Positions 10,501 to 23,150 of a stretch of DNA of 64,000 nt are shown here, piece after piece (within the stretch, counting starts at the first letter, position 1; each line of letters starts with the position of its first letter). The translations under genes were made by a program, and so were the position numbers. The notes under the pieces were generated by a model. That model was given only the letters and a program-made list of their open reading frames with translations. It did no database searches and was not told where the DNA came from. Origin of the DNA: Capra hircus (lineage: Eukaryota > Chordata > Mammalia > Artiodactyla > Bovidae); contig NC_030817.1 in the NCBI RefSeq assembly GCF_001704415.2, positions 32,313,550-32,377,549 on the forward strand, in the 5' to 3' direction.

Positions 10501-10741
10501 AATTCCAGTACTTTGGCCACCTTAAGTGAAGAGTTGACTCATTGGAAAAGACTCTGATGCTGGGAGGGATTGGGGGCAGGAGGAGAAGGGGATGACAGAG
10601 GATGAGATGGCTGGATGGCATCACGGACTCGATGGACATGAGTTTGAGTGGACTCCGGGAGTTGGTGATGGACAGGGAGGCCTGGCGTGCTGCAATTCAT
10701 GGGGTCACAAAGAGTTGGACACGACTGAGCGACTGAACTGA
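10501..10741 (+). repeat. BovB-derived SINE with perfect target-site duplication
   Basis: Ends in the 'gcgactgaactga' tail. ACCATCATTATTA occurs at 10488-10500 and 10742-10754, so both ends are exact. Confidence 0.92.
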
Positions 10742-10779
10742 ACCATCATTATTACATTACATCTCTTTGAGTGATTACT

Positions 10780-10910
10780 TATGTATTCAACAGATATTTG
10801 AGCAGCTAAGATGTGTCTGGCACTGGGCATACAATGGTAAACAAATCAGATATAGTCCCTACCTTCTTGGAGCTTAAGGTCTAGGAGGAAAATTGGCAAT
10901 AATTAAACAA
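10780..10910. repeat. Old L2-type fragment
   Basis: 'gtctggcactgggcatacaatggtaaacaaatcag...ccttcttggagctta' follows a common ancient mammalian LINE2-like pattern. Confidence 0.5.
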
Positions 10911-10924
10911 TTGCACATATTTGT

Positions 10925-10968
10925 GATATATATATGTATATATATATATCACATATATGTATATATTT
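10925..10968. repeat. TA-rich microsatellite
   Basis: Imperfect (TA)n, partly palindromic. Confidence 0.85.
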
Positions 10969-11532
10969 ATCTCCAAATTGTTAAACAACTGCCAATTAGA
11001 GGGATGTGTAAATAATTTCCTACTTTAAGAACAGAGGGAGAGGCATCAATATAAATTATCCTTGAATGCTAATATTTCTTTTAATCCTATCTAATTGTGT
11101 CATCTTAATGAGAAAATATAATTATTGATATTCTATTAAAAAATGGCACCCAGACTTCATTTTTCTTTTTTAAATAATATTTTCAAAACAAATATATTCT
11201 ATGATTCTATCCAGAGAGTAATACTCAAATGAAATCAAACACACACACACAATTGATCTTCATAAAAAATATTTTTTACAGAGAAGTGAATTTTATATTT
11301 AACTTTGTATTATCTTTTTCAAAAATATTTGCTTAGAGCTACATTTGAAATATCTATGGGGAGATACTTGCCCTATAGCAAAATAACTCAAAATTTTCCT
11401 CTATCATCAGGAAAAGGTAATAACTAACGCATGTAATTAAACTTTAAGATAACTAATTTCCTTACAGATCTATTTATTACTTTTTTCTCAGAATAATCTG
11501 AGGGAAGAGAAAGCATCACTCCACTGCATGGG
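10969..11532. other. AT-rich intergenic DNA
   Basis: No gene and no transposon that I recognise. Confidence 0.5.
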
Positions 11533-11736
11533 GTGTGCGTGCTAAGTTGCGTTCAACTCCTTGCAACCCCATGGACTATAGCCCACCGGGCTCCTCCGTC
11601 CATGGGATTCTCCAGGCAAAAATATTGAAGTGGGTTGCCATGCCTTCCTCCAGAGGATCTTCCTAACCCAGGGAATTAAACCTGCATCTCCTGCATTGAC
11701 AGGCAGGTTCTTTACCGGTGAGCCACCAGGAAAGCT
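11533..11736 (-). repeat. Bov-tA SINE
   Basis: Reverse orientation, ends with 'gagccaccaggaaagct' from the tRNA-like head. Confidence 0.88.
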
Positions 11737-12694
11737 CTACCTTGAGCAATTTCCAGTTTGGTTTCCCAACCATTTCTACACCAGCAAAGGAAATCCCAGG
11801 TGATGCTCTGCGGGGACTGCTCTGGGTTATTAGGTGAACAAGACTTTCGCTTTAGGATTTAGACAGTAGGCCCAGTTGTTTCATTTCCTTTGCTCCTATG
11901 AACTAGGTCCCTCTGAGACTAGGGAGAAACTGAACCAGAACTCACAACAAGAACCCTCTCTGAGTTCTGGGCCTGTGTTTGCCTCCAAGGCCCACAAAGC
12001 CACTTTAATTAAGATCCCTCGGTGGCCTGGGGACCCCTGTAGAAAAACCCAGAATGCCACTATTGCCCCCTGAGCGGCTGAAAGCTCTGACTGTCGCCTC
12101 CGCCGCCGCTGGAGGCTTAGGTGGCCTCGCCCCACGGGGAGCCGTTTCCTCTAATCCCGCTGCACCTCCGTGGAGAGCCCACCGTGTGAAGAGTAGCACA
12201 TCCACTTCAAACAGAAATCGGGCCTTGTCTGTTTGAGCTGAGGGGAAGGCTGGGGGTGGTGAGGAGCTGCAGATTCAAAGTGAAGTCAGCTGGGATGACA
12301 GGCAGTGGCTCCAGCCCCCAGAGACTGAAGCGGCGACAGGAGGCCTAGGAGCTTCCATCTCTCTCTGCACCCTGGGGGGCTCTCCCTCCAGGGGCCGGGA
12401 CTCTTTGAAGTCAGGGAGGATGGTTTTGACAACAGATGGGATAATTCACTTCTGTTCAGTTTGGTCCATGCAGACCAAATAAATCCAAACAGAGTGGGGG
12501 AAGTTTTGCTTCATGACAAGGAAATGCTGCCATTTTGTTACACTCAACGCTTCCCCCTCCCAGGCCACATAGAGGAATTTGGTTGACCCTCTGTAGCCTT
12601 TAATAGATGGTGTTTGCACAGAAGAAAGCATCCGATTCTACCATAACACTTAACTGTTGTGGTGAGAGGATGTTCACCGAAGGACAGGACAGGC
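11737..12694. other. Intergenic with a small GC-rich patch
   Basis: Mostly unique. About 12060-12190 is clearly GC-rich with several CpGs (ctccgccgccgct). No start, splice pattern or known protein supports a gene. Confidence 0.45.
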
Positions 12695-12850
12695 CAGGTT
12701 TGAACTCCAGCTGCACCACACTCCATGGCGTGATAATACTCAGCGAACACTTGGTGCTGCCAACTTGGACCTCTCAGCCTCCTTTTTCTCATCTGTAAAA
12801 TGGGCCTTATATCTAACCTTAAAGAGAGGTTGTGAAATGTCTGGAAATAA
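12695..12850 (+). repeat. MIR SINE
   Basis: 'ggtttgaactccagctgcaccac' then 'cctttttctcatctgtaaaatggg', MIR core and tail order. Confidence 0.75.
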
Positions 12851-13164
12851 ATGTTGGTTGCCCCACAGTCCCAAATGCTATGCTTCCATGCTCACACCCA
12901 CACAGCGAAGGACGTTCCGCTCAGAGACAAATTATCATTAACCATTGCTTTGCCAGTTTTCTCCATCTTTCTTTGAAATGTTTCCTAAAGCATACATGTC
13001 ATATTGTTTTTGGAACACTTTATCTGGTGTTGAACTAGGTCGGAGAGAGACTTCTGAAGTGTAGCACTATGATTTCACCCACTGGCACTTGGGGCTGCCA
13101 AGATCAAACACAGGGATCCTGTCCGTAGAAACCATATGGACCAGGAGAGCAAGAAGGTATGCTG

Positions 13165-13320
13165 GAAAGAGCATACATAAGCTTTGACCAGCATCCAACT
13201 CCTTAAAAAGTCCTTCAACCTCTCTGAGCCTCAATTGCCTCATTTGTAAAATGCGATCGCAGTTAGTTCACAGACAGTATGTGAAGGATTGGCTCATAGT
13301 AAATACTGAAGAACTGTTGA
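13165..13320 (+). repeat. MIR SINE
   Basis: 'tcaacctctctgagcctcaattgcctcatttgtaaaatg' pattern, followed by a decayed 3' part. Confidence 0.75.
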
Positions 13321-15137
13321 CTTCTTTCTTAGCCTTCATCATTTGTCAGAGGTATTATTTAGGTAATGAAGTTTATTTGGCCCCTTCCTTTTTTAGCGTG
13401 GCCTCTGATTATGAAAAATTTAAGGACACAAAAGTAGAGAGAATTGATGAATTCTCATGAAACCATCACCCAGGGTAACAATTATAAAAAGGTTATGAAC
13501 AGGGCACATTTAGAAATTAATGTTTTGATAATTCAGGGGTCAACAGATAAAAAATAGAGTTACAGATTAGAGCTATATTCCCATCTTTAGGTTAATGCCG
13601 GGCATATAATAAGCACTCAATACATATTAGATATTATTATCACTGTTATCACTTTTTTCTAAATATACCCCTAAACTTTTTACAGACCTTATATAATACA
13701 CCTTGCATCCAAAAAGCACAAAGAATTCCCCACTATCCTTAACACTACACCTTGACATGGGGAGATGAAGTTACTCTGAAGAAAAAGCAGAGGAGTGATT
13801 CTCTCAGCCTCTCAACCCCAGTTACTGGTCCCGTGGTTCCTGTTCTTGTGCACCAATGACTTTTTCCCTCGTGCTCTGTCTCACCTGCTGAGCTTGGCAG
13901 TGAGCTTCTTGAGAGCTGGATTCATGCCTGATGCAGCTTTACCTCCCCAGGGAAAGTGGCCGGACTGGGTGAGTGCTTAATGCTCATAGAGTCTGGAAGG
14001 AAGTACTATTAGGAAAAGAACTAGTTAAGCCAAATGAGCTTGAAAACTAGTTAAAGCATCCCCAATGTCTAGACTGAGTTTCCTTTATTTGGGTTAGAGA
14101 GCTCTTTTTCATGAACAACTAAATCTGCTATGTTGCATAGATTAAACTTAATGGACCCTTTTGGCCACTATACATAGAAACACTGAAGCCAAGAATGCAA
14201 ATTCAAAAACTCAGAAGTAAAGTCTTGGCTTAATTAATGTTGCCTCTTAATTCAATTTGACTTGAAACTCCTCAAGGGCAGGGACAAATCCTTCTTCCTT
14301 TCTAACTCCCATAGAACAAAGTCAGATACAAAGCAGATACTCACCAAATGTTTGTTTAATTCGATTGCTTTTCAAGGTAGACTGAGATGGAATTCCCCAT
14401 CTGTGACAGACTGTCTTTGGAAAATTCTATGAATAGTTATTTAGAAACAAAATTGGGTACTTTTAAGTCAGCTTCACTTTCAGAAACATTTTTGTAAGTG
14501 TGCATCTTTTAGGCAAATATTGAGGAAACAGGAAAAAGAGAAACTATTCAATTTCTGAAAAGATAAGAATAAAGTCTGATAAAGACAAAAGGCATTTGGG
14601 GTCAGTAGAGTTGAAACAAACTCGGACTGCCCAGCCTGTTTGAAGTTGACAAGAAGCAGAGAATGACCCATTGGTCCATGATGGAGCACAAAGCAACTTA
14701 ATCAGCATTTCATCAATGAGATGACACCATGGGGTAGCCCAGCTGGGACAAGTGGCACTGTGTAAAAAGCCATGGGTATTCTTACCCAAAGAGCATTTCT
14801 ACCTGAGTACATCTTTGGGTGTTTGTATGTGTGTGTAAAAGGATAAGAAATGCCAGGGGCTATCACTAGTGTGGGGTCCATGCTTTCTCATTGCTTCCTT
14901 GTAATGGAATTCCTATGAAGATTGCTAAAAAAAAATGTTTCACTTTACTTTGTTATTTATTCAAGTTTACTCTTTCCTGTTAGTCTGCAGCACCTCACAG
15001 AGTCCTAAACACCCACGAGGAGTTTAATAAATGTTGAATTGGATAGGTGCAAGGGGTAGAAATTGCTAATGCAATATTAAACAAATGCATTTCCACTGAA
15101 GACATTCTTTGGTGAGGGCTCTTCTAACTGAAAATAG
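13321..15137. other. Intergenic with old LINE2-like pieces
   Basis: Pieces near 14255-14370 and 14985-15045 show the ancient 'ctcctcaagggcaggga...aatgtttg' 3' pattern of L2/MIR3-type repeats. The rest is unrecognised. Confidence 0.45.
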
Positions 15138-15146
15138 TTCCTTTCC

Positions 15147-15527
15147 TATGATATAGCTTATATGTGGAATCTAAAAAAATGACACAAATGAATTTATTTA
15201 AAAAACAGAAATAGACTCACAGACATAGAAAATGAACTATGGTTACCAAAGGGAGCAGGGGAGGGATAAATTAGGAGTTTGGAATTAAAATCTATACACT
15301 ACTACACATAAAATAGTTAACCAACAAGGACCTACTATATAGCACAGGAAACTCTACTCAGTGTTTTGTAACCTAATTTGGAAGAGAACATTATTATGTA
15401 TGTGTGTGTATGTATATATACAAATATATATACATATATACATATAACTGAGTCATTTGCTATGCGCCTAAAACTAACACAGCATTGTAAGTAAACTATA
15501 TTTCAATAAAAATGTTTTAAAAAATGA
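15147..15527 (+). repeat. L1 3' end with target-site duplication
   Basis: Artiodactyl L1 3' UTR ending 'tatatttcaataaa' plus A-rich tail. TTCCTTTCC at 15138-15146 and 15528-15536 flanks it. Contains an internal imperfect (TA/TG)n at about 15398-15445. Confidence 0.82.
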
Positions 15528-15536
15528 TTCCTTTCC

Positions 15537-17047
15537 AAGGATGGCTGTATGTGAGCCCAGTTCTCTGAGTGCAGAAGGTTTTACATTAAAAGCTATTCCA
15601 GTACCCAGCCCTTCTGTCCTCCTCAACCTGCAGCTGAAAAGATGCAAACTGAGGCTGGGCTCCTCCCAGGATTCTTCCAAGGCAGTCAGGATCTCACCCT
15701 GGCAGCTGCGTGGCTGCAGCTGCTTCTGTCAACACAAAGGGAGGGAAACCTGGGTCTGCTCGATGGGTGTCCCTTCAAGCATCAGGCCGCCCCCCTGCAC
15801 CTGGGGAATTTCACTGGCTCAGGAAAAGCAACACACACACAAAAGGCCCAGAGTTTACAAGTACACCTTTTCCCTTCCCGTTTTAGTTCATTTCCACATC
15901 AAAGAATCAAGTTTCTCTATTTTCAACAGAACTGAGGCCATTTTAGAATTACAATGCATACCTCTCTCTTAATCTGTACCAATGGTGTCTTCAGACACTG
16001 TCCCAAAACCATGTCACCCTCTCTTTTCTCTCTCCTTCCTTTTAAAATATCCCCTCTCCTCTGCGGACCCTAAATAAGCATCTTGGCAATGGAAGGCAGT
16101 AGAAATTAAAGTGGCTCTTTGGAACACCATATCCTATTGAAGAAACACAGAAAACTGAGAGCTGTTTAGCATGTGACCCAAGCGGGCACTTTGTTAATAA
16201 TCCAAGAAGGGAAGAATGCAGATAATGTTCCTACGCATCACTAGGTAATTGCTTAAATTCTCAGTCTTTACGAAAAGTTTGTCATCCCATCTAATTTGTC
16301 TTCTAAGAAAGAGAGAAATTAGTTCTGTACCTTTCCTCCCTCATCACAAACAACAAAACCCCGAAGCTAAATAATGATGCTTCAAACCCCTGTATATCCC
16401 TTCTGCACCCTGTGCCCCGACTGGGAGCCTATCAGAAGAATGTGAATAATGACCTCTTCTATTGACCCAACTGTTTATAAACAAAGGTCTTCCTTCTAGG
16501 AAAGGCAATGACATTTAAATTGCTGAAAATTATCAGCCTCGACTCACCTAAATTTCATCGCAGTGCTACTCATTCAGGAAATGGGAACCATAAGAAGTTT
16601 CCCTTTTAAAAAATTGCCTCCAGATGTGGCATACAAAGAATCTTTATTAAAACATCACACAGTAGCCAATACCCTACAATTTTTTCTTCTGTTCCTTCAG
16701 TCAGAAGACAAATAACAAACCATAGATCATAGAAAAAGAGCTCTAGGTCTTGTCTGGGAACATTTTAAAAATTGCAAAGGCCCTCAGCTGACCCAGAAGC
16801 CTCCAGCCACATTACCCTGCCTAATCTTTACCCTGCCTAATCATACACTTAACACATTATTACACTATATACTTATTTATGATGTTCATTAGTTATTGCT
16901 TGTCTCTCTTGCTAGAATGTATGCTCCATAAAAGCAAGAATCTTTTCTTTTTTTCTCTGATACATCCCAAAGGCTTAGAACTGTGTCTGGCACACTGTGG
17001 TGGCTCAAATAATATTTGCAGAGTGAATGAATGCATGAGTCCATCTG
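15537..17047. other. Mostly unique intergenic block
   Basis: Contains a repeat-free candidate regulatory block at about 16130-16590 and an old L2-type 3' piece at about 16910-17045. The open frames near 15541-15972 do not resemble a known protein. Confidence 0.45.
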
Positions 17048-17110
17048 TCAATTAAAAAAAAAATTTGTAGGTTTTACTGGAGTATAATTGATTTATAGTG
17101 TTGTTTGGCA
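17048..17110 (-). repeat. Short L1 3' fragment
   Basis: Poly-A-like start then 'actggagtataattgatttatagtgttg', the reverse complement of an L1 3' end. Confidence 0.65.
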
Positions 17111-17930
17111 GTTCTTATTAGGTTAAAATCTCTAGGCCTCAATTCAAAAGTGGCACTAATTTCCTATTCCGCACAATTATCAGAAGGATAATCCCAATCT
17201 TAATTCCAGATATACTTTGTTTCACCCCCTTTACTCTGCTTTTCTTCTGAGAATATCTATTTTTGTCCATGACAACACCATCTACTAGTCCTAACACTAA
17301 AATTCTTACTCTATTACACTTCTCTCTTCTTCATTCCTCAGATCACTAAGTCATCCAATTCCTGAAGATGCTTCCTTTCAAATCTCTCTCCAGTTTGTCC
17401 CTTCCTCTCTTCTCTCATTGCCCCTGTCTACACAATTATCACCTCAAATAGGTTCCTAATTGACCCTTTAGCCTCCAGTCTCTCCCCCCTACAGGTTCTT
17501 TTGCACATCATAAGCATCATTTTGATCACATTAGTCCTTTTCCAAAGCCAGCTGTGATCTGGCCAACCTAGCAAATCTGGCCTTTCTGAGTGGTAAAATG
17601 GTCAGGAGTTAAGTCTTGAAGAAATAGAAATTGTTGCACAAGCAAATGAGCTAGGATCTGTAGGGGGAGGGGAGAGGATCACAACTGTCAGGCTACTGAA
17701 CTTGAACTACATCCTGGAGACTGACTGGAGACAGAATTTGTGGTCTATTACAAGATATTTCTGACTGTCAATTCAGACCAATTGTCTGTGATAGCTCTGG
17801 CAGTGTTGAAGGTGCTGGGTATACGAAAGGGAATTGTTTTTGTGATTCTAGGGCAGGTTGAGAGCAAGTACCAAAGACCAGATACACTTTGTTATAACAA
17901 AGCCTCTGTCTTTGCATTTACTTGGTCCCA
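17111..17930. other. Intergenic
   Basis: Pyrimidine-rich, probably including an old L2 piece at about 17330-17590. No gene. Confidence 0.4.
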
Positions 17931-18119
17931 GATCCTGATGCTGGGAAAGATTGAGGGCAAGAGGAGAAGGGGGCAACAGAGGATGAGATGGTTGGATGGC
18001 ATCCCTGACTCAATGGACATGTTTGGGCAAACTGCAGGCGATAGTGAAGGACAGGGAAGGTTGGTGTGCTGCAGTCCATGGCGTCTCAAAGAGTCGGACA
18101 CAACTTAGCGACTGAACAA
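17931..18119 (+). repeat. BovB-derived SINE
   Basis: 'gatcctgatgctgggaaagattgag' through 'gcgactgaacaac'. More diverged than the copy at 10.5 kb. Confidence 0.85.
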
Positions 18120-18631
18120 CAGACAATCTCAGATTTAAAATAAGCACAGTTAGCCAGGCTAGTCATCACTATGCCGACTCTCTTACTCAAAGCTGCTACT
18201 GCTGAAGATGTGGACCATAGGTTAGTTAGGAAAAAGAAAAGAAATGTTTCTTATAAGAGTCTACAGACTTTTTCTGTGAACAGCCAGATAGGAAATATTT
18301 TAACCTGTGGACCTTATGCTATGACAACAACTCAACTGTAACACAAAAGCAGCCACAGACAACACTAAGACAACTGGGCATGGGTGTGTTCCAAAAACAC
18401 TTTATCTACAAAATCACATAGTAGGCAGATTTAGTCAGTTAGTCACTGATCTCTACTCTAAGATATTGGGATATTTCAAATCTAATGCTTTGTTTTAATT
18501 AGAGAAAGTATCATGGAGGAATGTAAAGACAATGGGTTTTGGAGTTCAGAAAACTAGAATGGAACTCCAACTTTACAGCAAAACTTGAGGCCTTAGGAAA
18601 ATAAACAGCAGTTTCCTAATACATAAAATGA

Positions 18632-18890
18632 GAAGCCACATAGCATGGTAGCCCATGGAGTCAGTCTACCTGGGTTCAAATCCCCACTCTTCCAATTTCT
18701 ACTTTTGTGATCTCTGGCAAATTTCTTAATCTCTCTGAGCTTCAGTCTCTTCAGCTGTTTTCATGGGGATGAAAAATCAAACCCTCCTCATTTTGAGGAT
18801 TAAGGGAGATCATGCATATTAAGTGCCTGGAACAGAGTAAGCACTTAATAGCTGTTAGCTATCATTATCGTTATTATTACTGTTATATTA
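18632..18890 (+). repeat. Near full-length MIR
   Basis: Complete order: 'cctgggttcaaatcccc', 'aatctctctgagcttcagt', 'gaggattaagggagat', 'gtaagcacttaata'. One of the best preserved MIRs here. Confidence 0.85.
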
Positions 18891-19674
18891 CTGTGACTTT
18901 CCTAAAGAGTGGCTATTGAGACATTACACATAAAAGCATTTGTTTTCTTCTTTCAGAGATTAAAAACAGAAAGCAGTTTTCCTGTTCTTACACTTTGAAC
19001 ATTTTTCACGCAACTATAGGAAAATGAAGTCACCTTGTAAACCAGCCCCTGCTTTTTCAGATGATTGCCTGTAAGTGGATTTCAAATTCTGAAGATTATC
19101 ATGCATAATGTATTATGCTTATGTAAGGATTAAAATTTTTCCATTGATTTTTCTCTTGCCTCCATCAAGGGCTTTGTTGGACGGGCCTTCGTCTCAAGTG
19201 GAGGATGCTTTCGCTTTTTCCGAATTGTGAGCACAAAGAATTTCTTTCAGGCTTTTAGTGTCTTTAAATCAACTAATGTGGCTTTTGTCTCCAATTACAA
19301 CCAAGTTTAAATTTTCCAGTACACACTAGACTCCCATTCCCATGTTAGACATGATCGTGTCCCAATCCATTCAACACCATTAGGGGAAACAGTACTAGGG
19401 ATTTTGGGTGGCTCCCCCCAGAGCATCCTGTGCCCCTGACAATCGGTGCCAGAGCCTTAGGGAATCTTTTATTCCAAGGTTCTGTGACCAGAGTTTAATT
19501 ATAATGTATGAGTAATATTTCAAAGCACAAAAATTAGTAGATATTATATTTCACATTGTATGGCACGCATCAAGAATAATACTGCTCTGAAGTCCTTAGC
19601 AAAGATGGTCTTACTTGAGTGAGAATCTATAGAACCACTTTTATTTTCTATTGTCTTTATTAAAATGAATCTCA
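18891..19674. other. Intergenic, no gene
   Basis: No recognised element. Confidence 0.45.
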
Positions 19675-19806
19675 GGGGCACTACCTTGGTGGTCCAGTGG
19701 TTAACACTCTGTGCTCCCAATCCAGGGGGGCCCAGTTCGATCCCTGGCCAGGGAACTAGGTCCTGAATGCTTCATCTAAGACCTGGCACAACCAAAAAAA
19801 AAAAAA
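19675..19806 (+). repeat. CHR-type SINE
   Basis: 'cttggtggtccagtggttaa', 'cagttcgatccctggccaggga', then an A-tail: cetartiodactyl tRNA-derived CHR SINE. Confidence 0.85.
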
Positions 19807-19989
19807 GATTCTTAGAAATTAATGACTCTTCACATAAAGATCCCTTAAGACAGGGGTGTGGACTGTTCCCTTCTGTTCATGTCACCACTAGTAAACATAG
19901 TGTCCTCCTCCAGTCCTGCTTAGAGTGGCTGCAATTCAGGTTGTCTCAGACAATCCAAGTCACTGCATAGTCTGCTCTTTGTTAGAAGT

Positions 19990-20300
19990 AATCAGCCACA
20001 GGGGCAGAGGCGGTAAACAGTAATTAATATGCAAATTTGAAAGTAACTTGCCTCTTGGTGCTGAGGCTTCTTTGTTTGTTTGCACAGTCGTGGACAAACT
20101 GGGGTTTGTCTTTGCCGTAATTAGCAGGATAAATATAAAATTATGACACTAATCGTTAGCTGGCTTTTTAAAAATGGTAGTATACGCCTGCTGTGCCTGA
20201 GATGCTGCAGCTCAGTAGGGGGTTCCTTCAAAAATGAATTTAAAAATGCCGAAATACCCATTTTAATTAAAAGGTAAACATTGAAATGAGTTTGTCACTT
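19990..20300. promoter_or_regulatory. Candidate distant enhancer block
   Basis: Repeat-free and dense in homeodomain/POU-type motifs: TAATTA at 20021 overlapping a perfect octamer ATGCAAAT (20029-20036), TAATTA at 20118-20123 and TTTAATTAAA near 20272. This is a composition typical of conserved developmental enhancers. It lies about 15 kb upstream of DACT1. No alignment was available. Confidence 0.35.
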
Positions 20301-20424
20301 CAAAAATCATAGTTACTGGGCAACAAATCATCAATGCATACATTAACAATTAGTATTTGTACATCAGTCGAACTAATCTCAACACACACAAAAAAATCAC
20401 TCTTTTATAATAAAAATGAAGAGT

Positions 20425-20545
20425 AAAATTTATTAAGTGCTCTGCACCAGGCACTATGCTGAGCACTTTTCTTGTACTATTTCAATAAATCCTTGCAGCG
20501 GACAGACTGGGTGGTGCTATTAATATCTACATACGTGGAAGCCAG
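20425..20545 (-). repeat. MIR fragment
   Basis: 'gtgctctgcaccaggcactatgctgagcactt' is the reverse of the MIR 3' part. Confidence 0.65.
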
Positions 20546-22426
20546 TACTTTAAGACAGGTTTTCCTGAGTCTGCTCTCTAAATTGTGGCGTCCTCAAGAT
20601 TATATTTGCAGCTCTCATTTCTTTTTTTTGTTTTTTTCTGGTTCTCTCTACTCTGAGAATTTTTACCATTTGGCTGCTTTCAACTGATTCTCCATCGCAT
20701 ACTGATGATGGCCTAAACCTGGTCTCTAGCGCTAACCTGTCCCTCCTAGTCCTCATCAGTCTTATGTCTGCTTCCAAGTAAAACCCATATTCCTTAGCTT
20801 TACTGATATGGAAGGCGTCCCACAATCTGGCCAGCTAATTTCCATCTTTTATTTCCCATTTTATTCTTGCATTGTTTAACTTGACTCCCATTATTTAGTG
20901 CTAATTGGCAAAATTATTATACTTGTTCCTGGGGGTGAGGTGGGACAGGAAAGAGTGAAATTTTTAAAAAGCACCAGTTCTCAAGGAGGTTCTGGTGAGA
21001 GTTCAAAGGAAGCAATGATCAACTTCTAAACTAATATGTGATTGCCCTGATTGTGGAAAAGTAGGTATAGGAACCAGCATTTCTCTCTTTTCGTACCACA
21101 GCTCAGCGCCTTAGATACCGTGTATGGCATGATGCCAGAAAAGCCTTGGCAATGGTTTTCTTCCAACGTAACACATATATCCCTGAAGTTCTTCCTTTCC
21201 AAGTCTCAGCTGTAGGTTTCCTCTCTCAAAAAGCCCTGCTTCTCCCAAGCAAATGGGGCATCCTTCTGCCTCATTCCCACTACAGCCTTCCTTTGACAAT
21301 TATAATATGATATCACACCATAGTGTAATCTCATGTTTGCCTGGCTATCTACCCACTGAACTGTGGACACCTTGAAGTTAGAAACAGGATCTTTTCCCTT
21401 TTATATCTCCCACTTCTAGAACAGAGCTGGCACCTAATCGGCACTGGTTGCTCTTTGCAAGCAGCCAGACAGTGTCAGACCTGCTAACAAAGTCAGAAAG
21501 TGCCTTCAGAGAGGAAATTAACAATTCAAAGCAGAGCCCAGTGAGAAGGAACCTGGAGGAATCACTGGGGAAAAGCTACCTCCAGGCTGGCCTGAGCAAA
21601 TGATCTCCAAACCTCCAGCTTATTACTGAGGGCTGGGAATGGGAGAGGCTGCAAAAGAAAGGTTTGGCAAAATGACTTTATAAACTGCTCCATTCCAGGA
21701 CTTTCTGAAACAAAATACCCCAGGTACTGCCCTTTGAATCTGGCAACTTCAGGCAGGTTCTTTGGGAAGAGAAGTAGTAATATTTATTCTACTCTTTTAA
21801 GAGATGGTGAAATAATGGTGCCACTGGAAGGCAACTTCCTCGATACTGTCACAGTAGCCCTTAGAGGTCTATAAAACTTGACCCCGGTGGATGCTCAAAG
21901 GGATCCACAGCCCGAGAACTGTGAGGCCTCTTTTTGGCATTGTCTGTGGCTCCAGACAGACATCATGAAGGGCCACAGACAGTCAAGGCAGGAGGCAAAA
22001 GAAGGCCTTATGAGAAGGCACACATCCCTGGGTTTTCAATGTGCCTTCAACCTCCCACTGTTCCCTTAAGATGACCCTCTCTCATCAGTCGCAGAAGAGC
22101 ACCACAGCATCAGCTATTCTCAAAGGATGAGAGAGTATCCCCAAAACACACACTGCGGAAGTACAGATTGGAAAACCCTGAGTTATTCTGACGACACTAA
22201 TAGGACAATACCTCTAACCTCCCAGAACTGATGTAGACAAGTCAATCGTCCCAATTTCCGTACTTCCACTCTAGCTCTTTCTAAAGCCTTTGTGCAGGAT
22301 GCTGGGTCTAATGGGTTAGGGACCCAGGAGGAGCAGAGGCTCTCTAAAAGCAGGCAGTTATTGATCAGCTCCTGCTCTCCAGTAAGAGCAAACTCCAGGA
22401 AAAGGCATTTTTTGGCACTCCACAAG
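20546..22426. other. Intergenic with old repeat remnants
   Basis: L2-like pieces at about 20700-20890 and 21300-21460. Nothing coding is recognised; short frames here lack domains and splice context. Confidence 0.45.
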
Positions 22427-22436
22427 AAAGCTCATC

Positions 22437-22572
22437 TTTTTTGTTTTGGTTTGTTCTTGGTTTTGGCTGTGCTGCACAGTACATGGGGTCTTAGTTCCAT
22501 GACCGGGAATTGAACCGGCGCCCTCTACACTGGAAGCACAAAGTCTTAACCCCTGCACTGCCAGGGATGTCC
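22437..22572 (-). repeat. CHR-type SINE
   Basis: Reverse CHR element: T-rich start, 'gggaattgaaccggcgccc', ends 'ctgccagggatgtccc'. AAAGCTCAT at 22427-22435 and AAAGTTCAT at 22574-22582 look like a target-site duplication with one change. Confidence 0.85.
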
Positions 22573-22639
22573 CAAAGTTCATTTTTAAAAGGAGGGAGGC
22601 TTCTATTGTTTACAAAGGAAAATATATAAATAAAAGAAG

Positions 22640-23150
22640 ATTGGCTCTAACCTCAGTTGTGAGTCAGGCAGTCAAGTTTAGTGGCTTAGAGCAAGGATTC
22701 AGAACCAAATAACCAGGACTGGATCCTGGGTTGGTTATTTACTTGCTGCACAATCTTGAGCAAGTAAATAAAAATTCCCAGCTAGCTCAAATGGTTAAGA
22801 ATCTGCCTGCAATGCAGGAGACCTGGGTTCAATTCCTGGGTCAGGAAGATCTGCTGGAGAAGGGCATGCCCACCCACTCTAATGTTCTTGCTTGGAGAAT
22901 TCCATGGACAGAGAAGCCTGGGGGGGCTCCAGTCCATTAGGTCACAAAGAATCAGAGATGACTGAGCGACTAAAACACGACCTTGAGCAAGTTCCTTAAT
23001 TTTTTTCCCGGTTCCTTGGTCTCTTTACTTTTAACACATGATTAACGATCATACTGACCTTGAAGAGTCATTATGAGGATTCAATGAGTTAATGTAGGTA
23101 CAGTGTTGAAGACAGAGCTGGGACACAGTAAGTGCTATGTATTCCCTTGT
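22640..23150 (+). repeat. MIR split by a Bov-tA
   Basis: Left part about 22640-22765 and right part about 22982-23150 form one MIR ('cttgagcaagt' then 'ccttaattttt...ggtctctttac'). Confidence 0.75.
22766..22981 (+). repeat. Bov-tA SINE inside MIR
   Basis: tRNA-like head to BovB-like tail. CTTGAGCAAGT is duplicated at 22755-22765 and 22982-22992. An extra A-rich stretch lies between the left duplicate and the SINE head. Confidence 0.88.

Noticed and set aside
12050..12240. Possible small exon or CpG island
   Set aside because: GC-rich but short, no splice-site pair, no recognisable protein and too few CpGs for an island.
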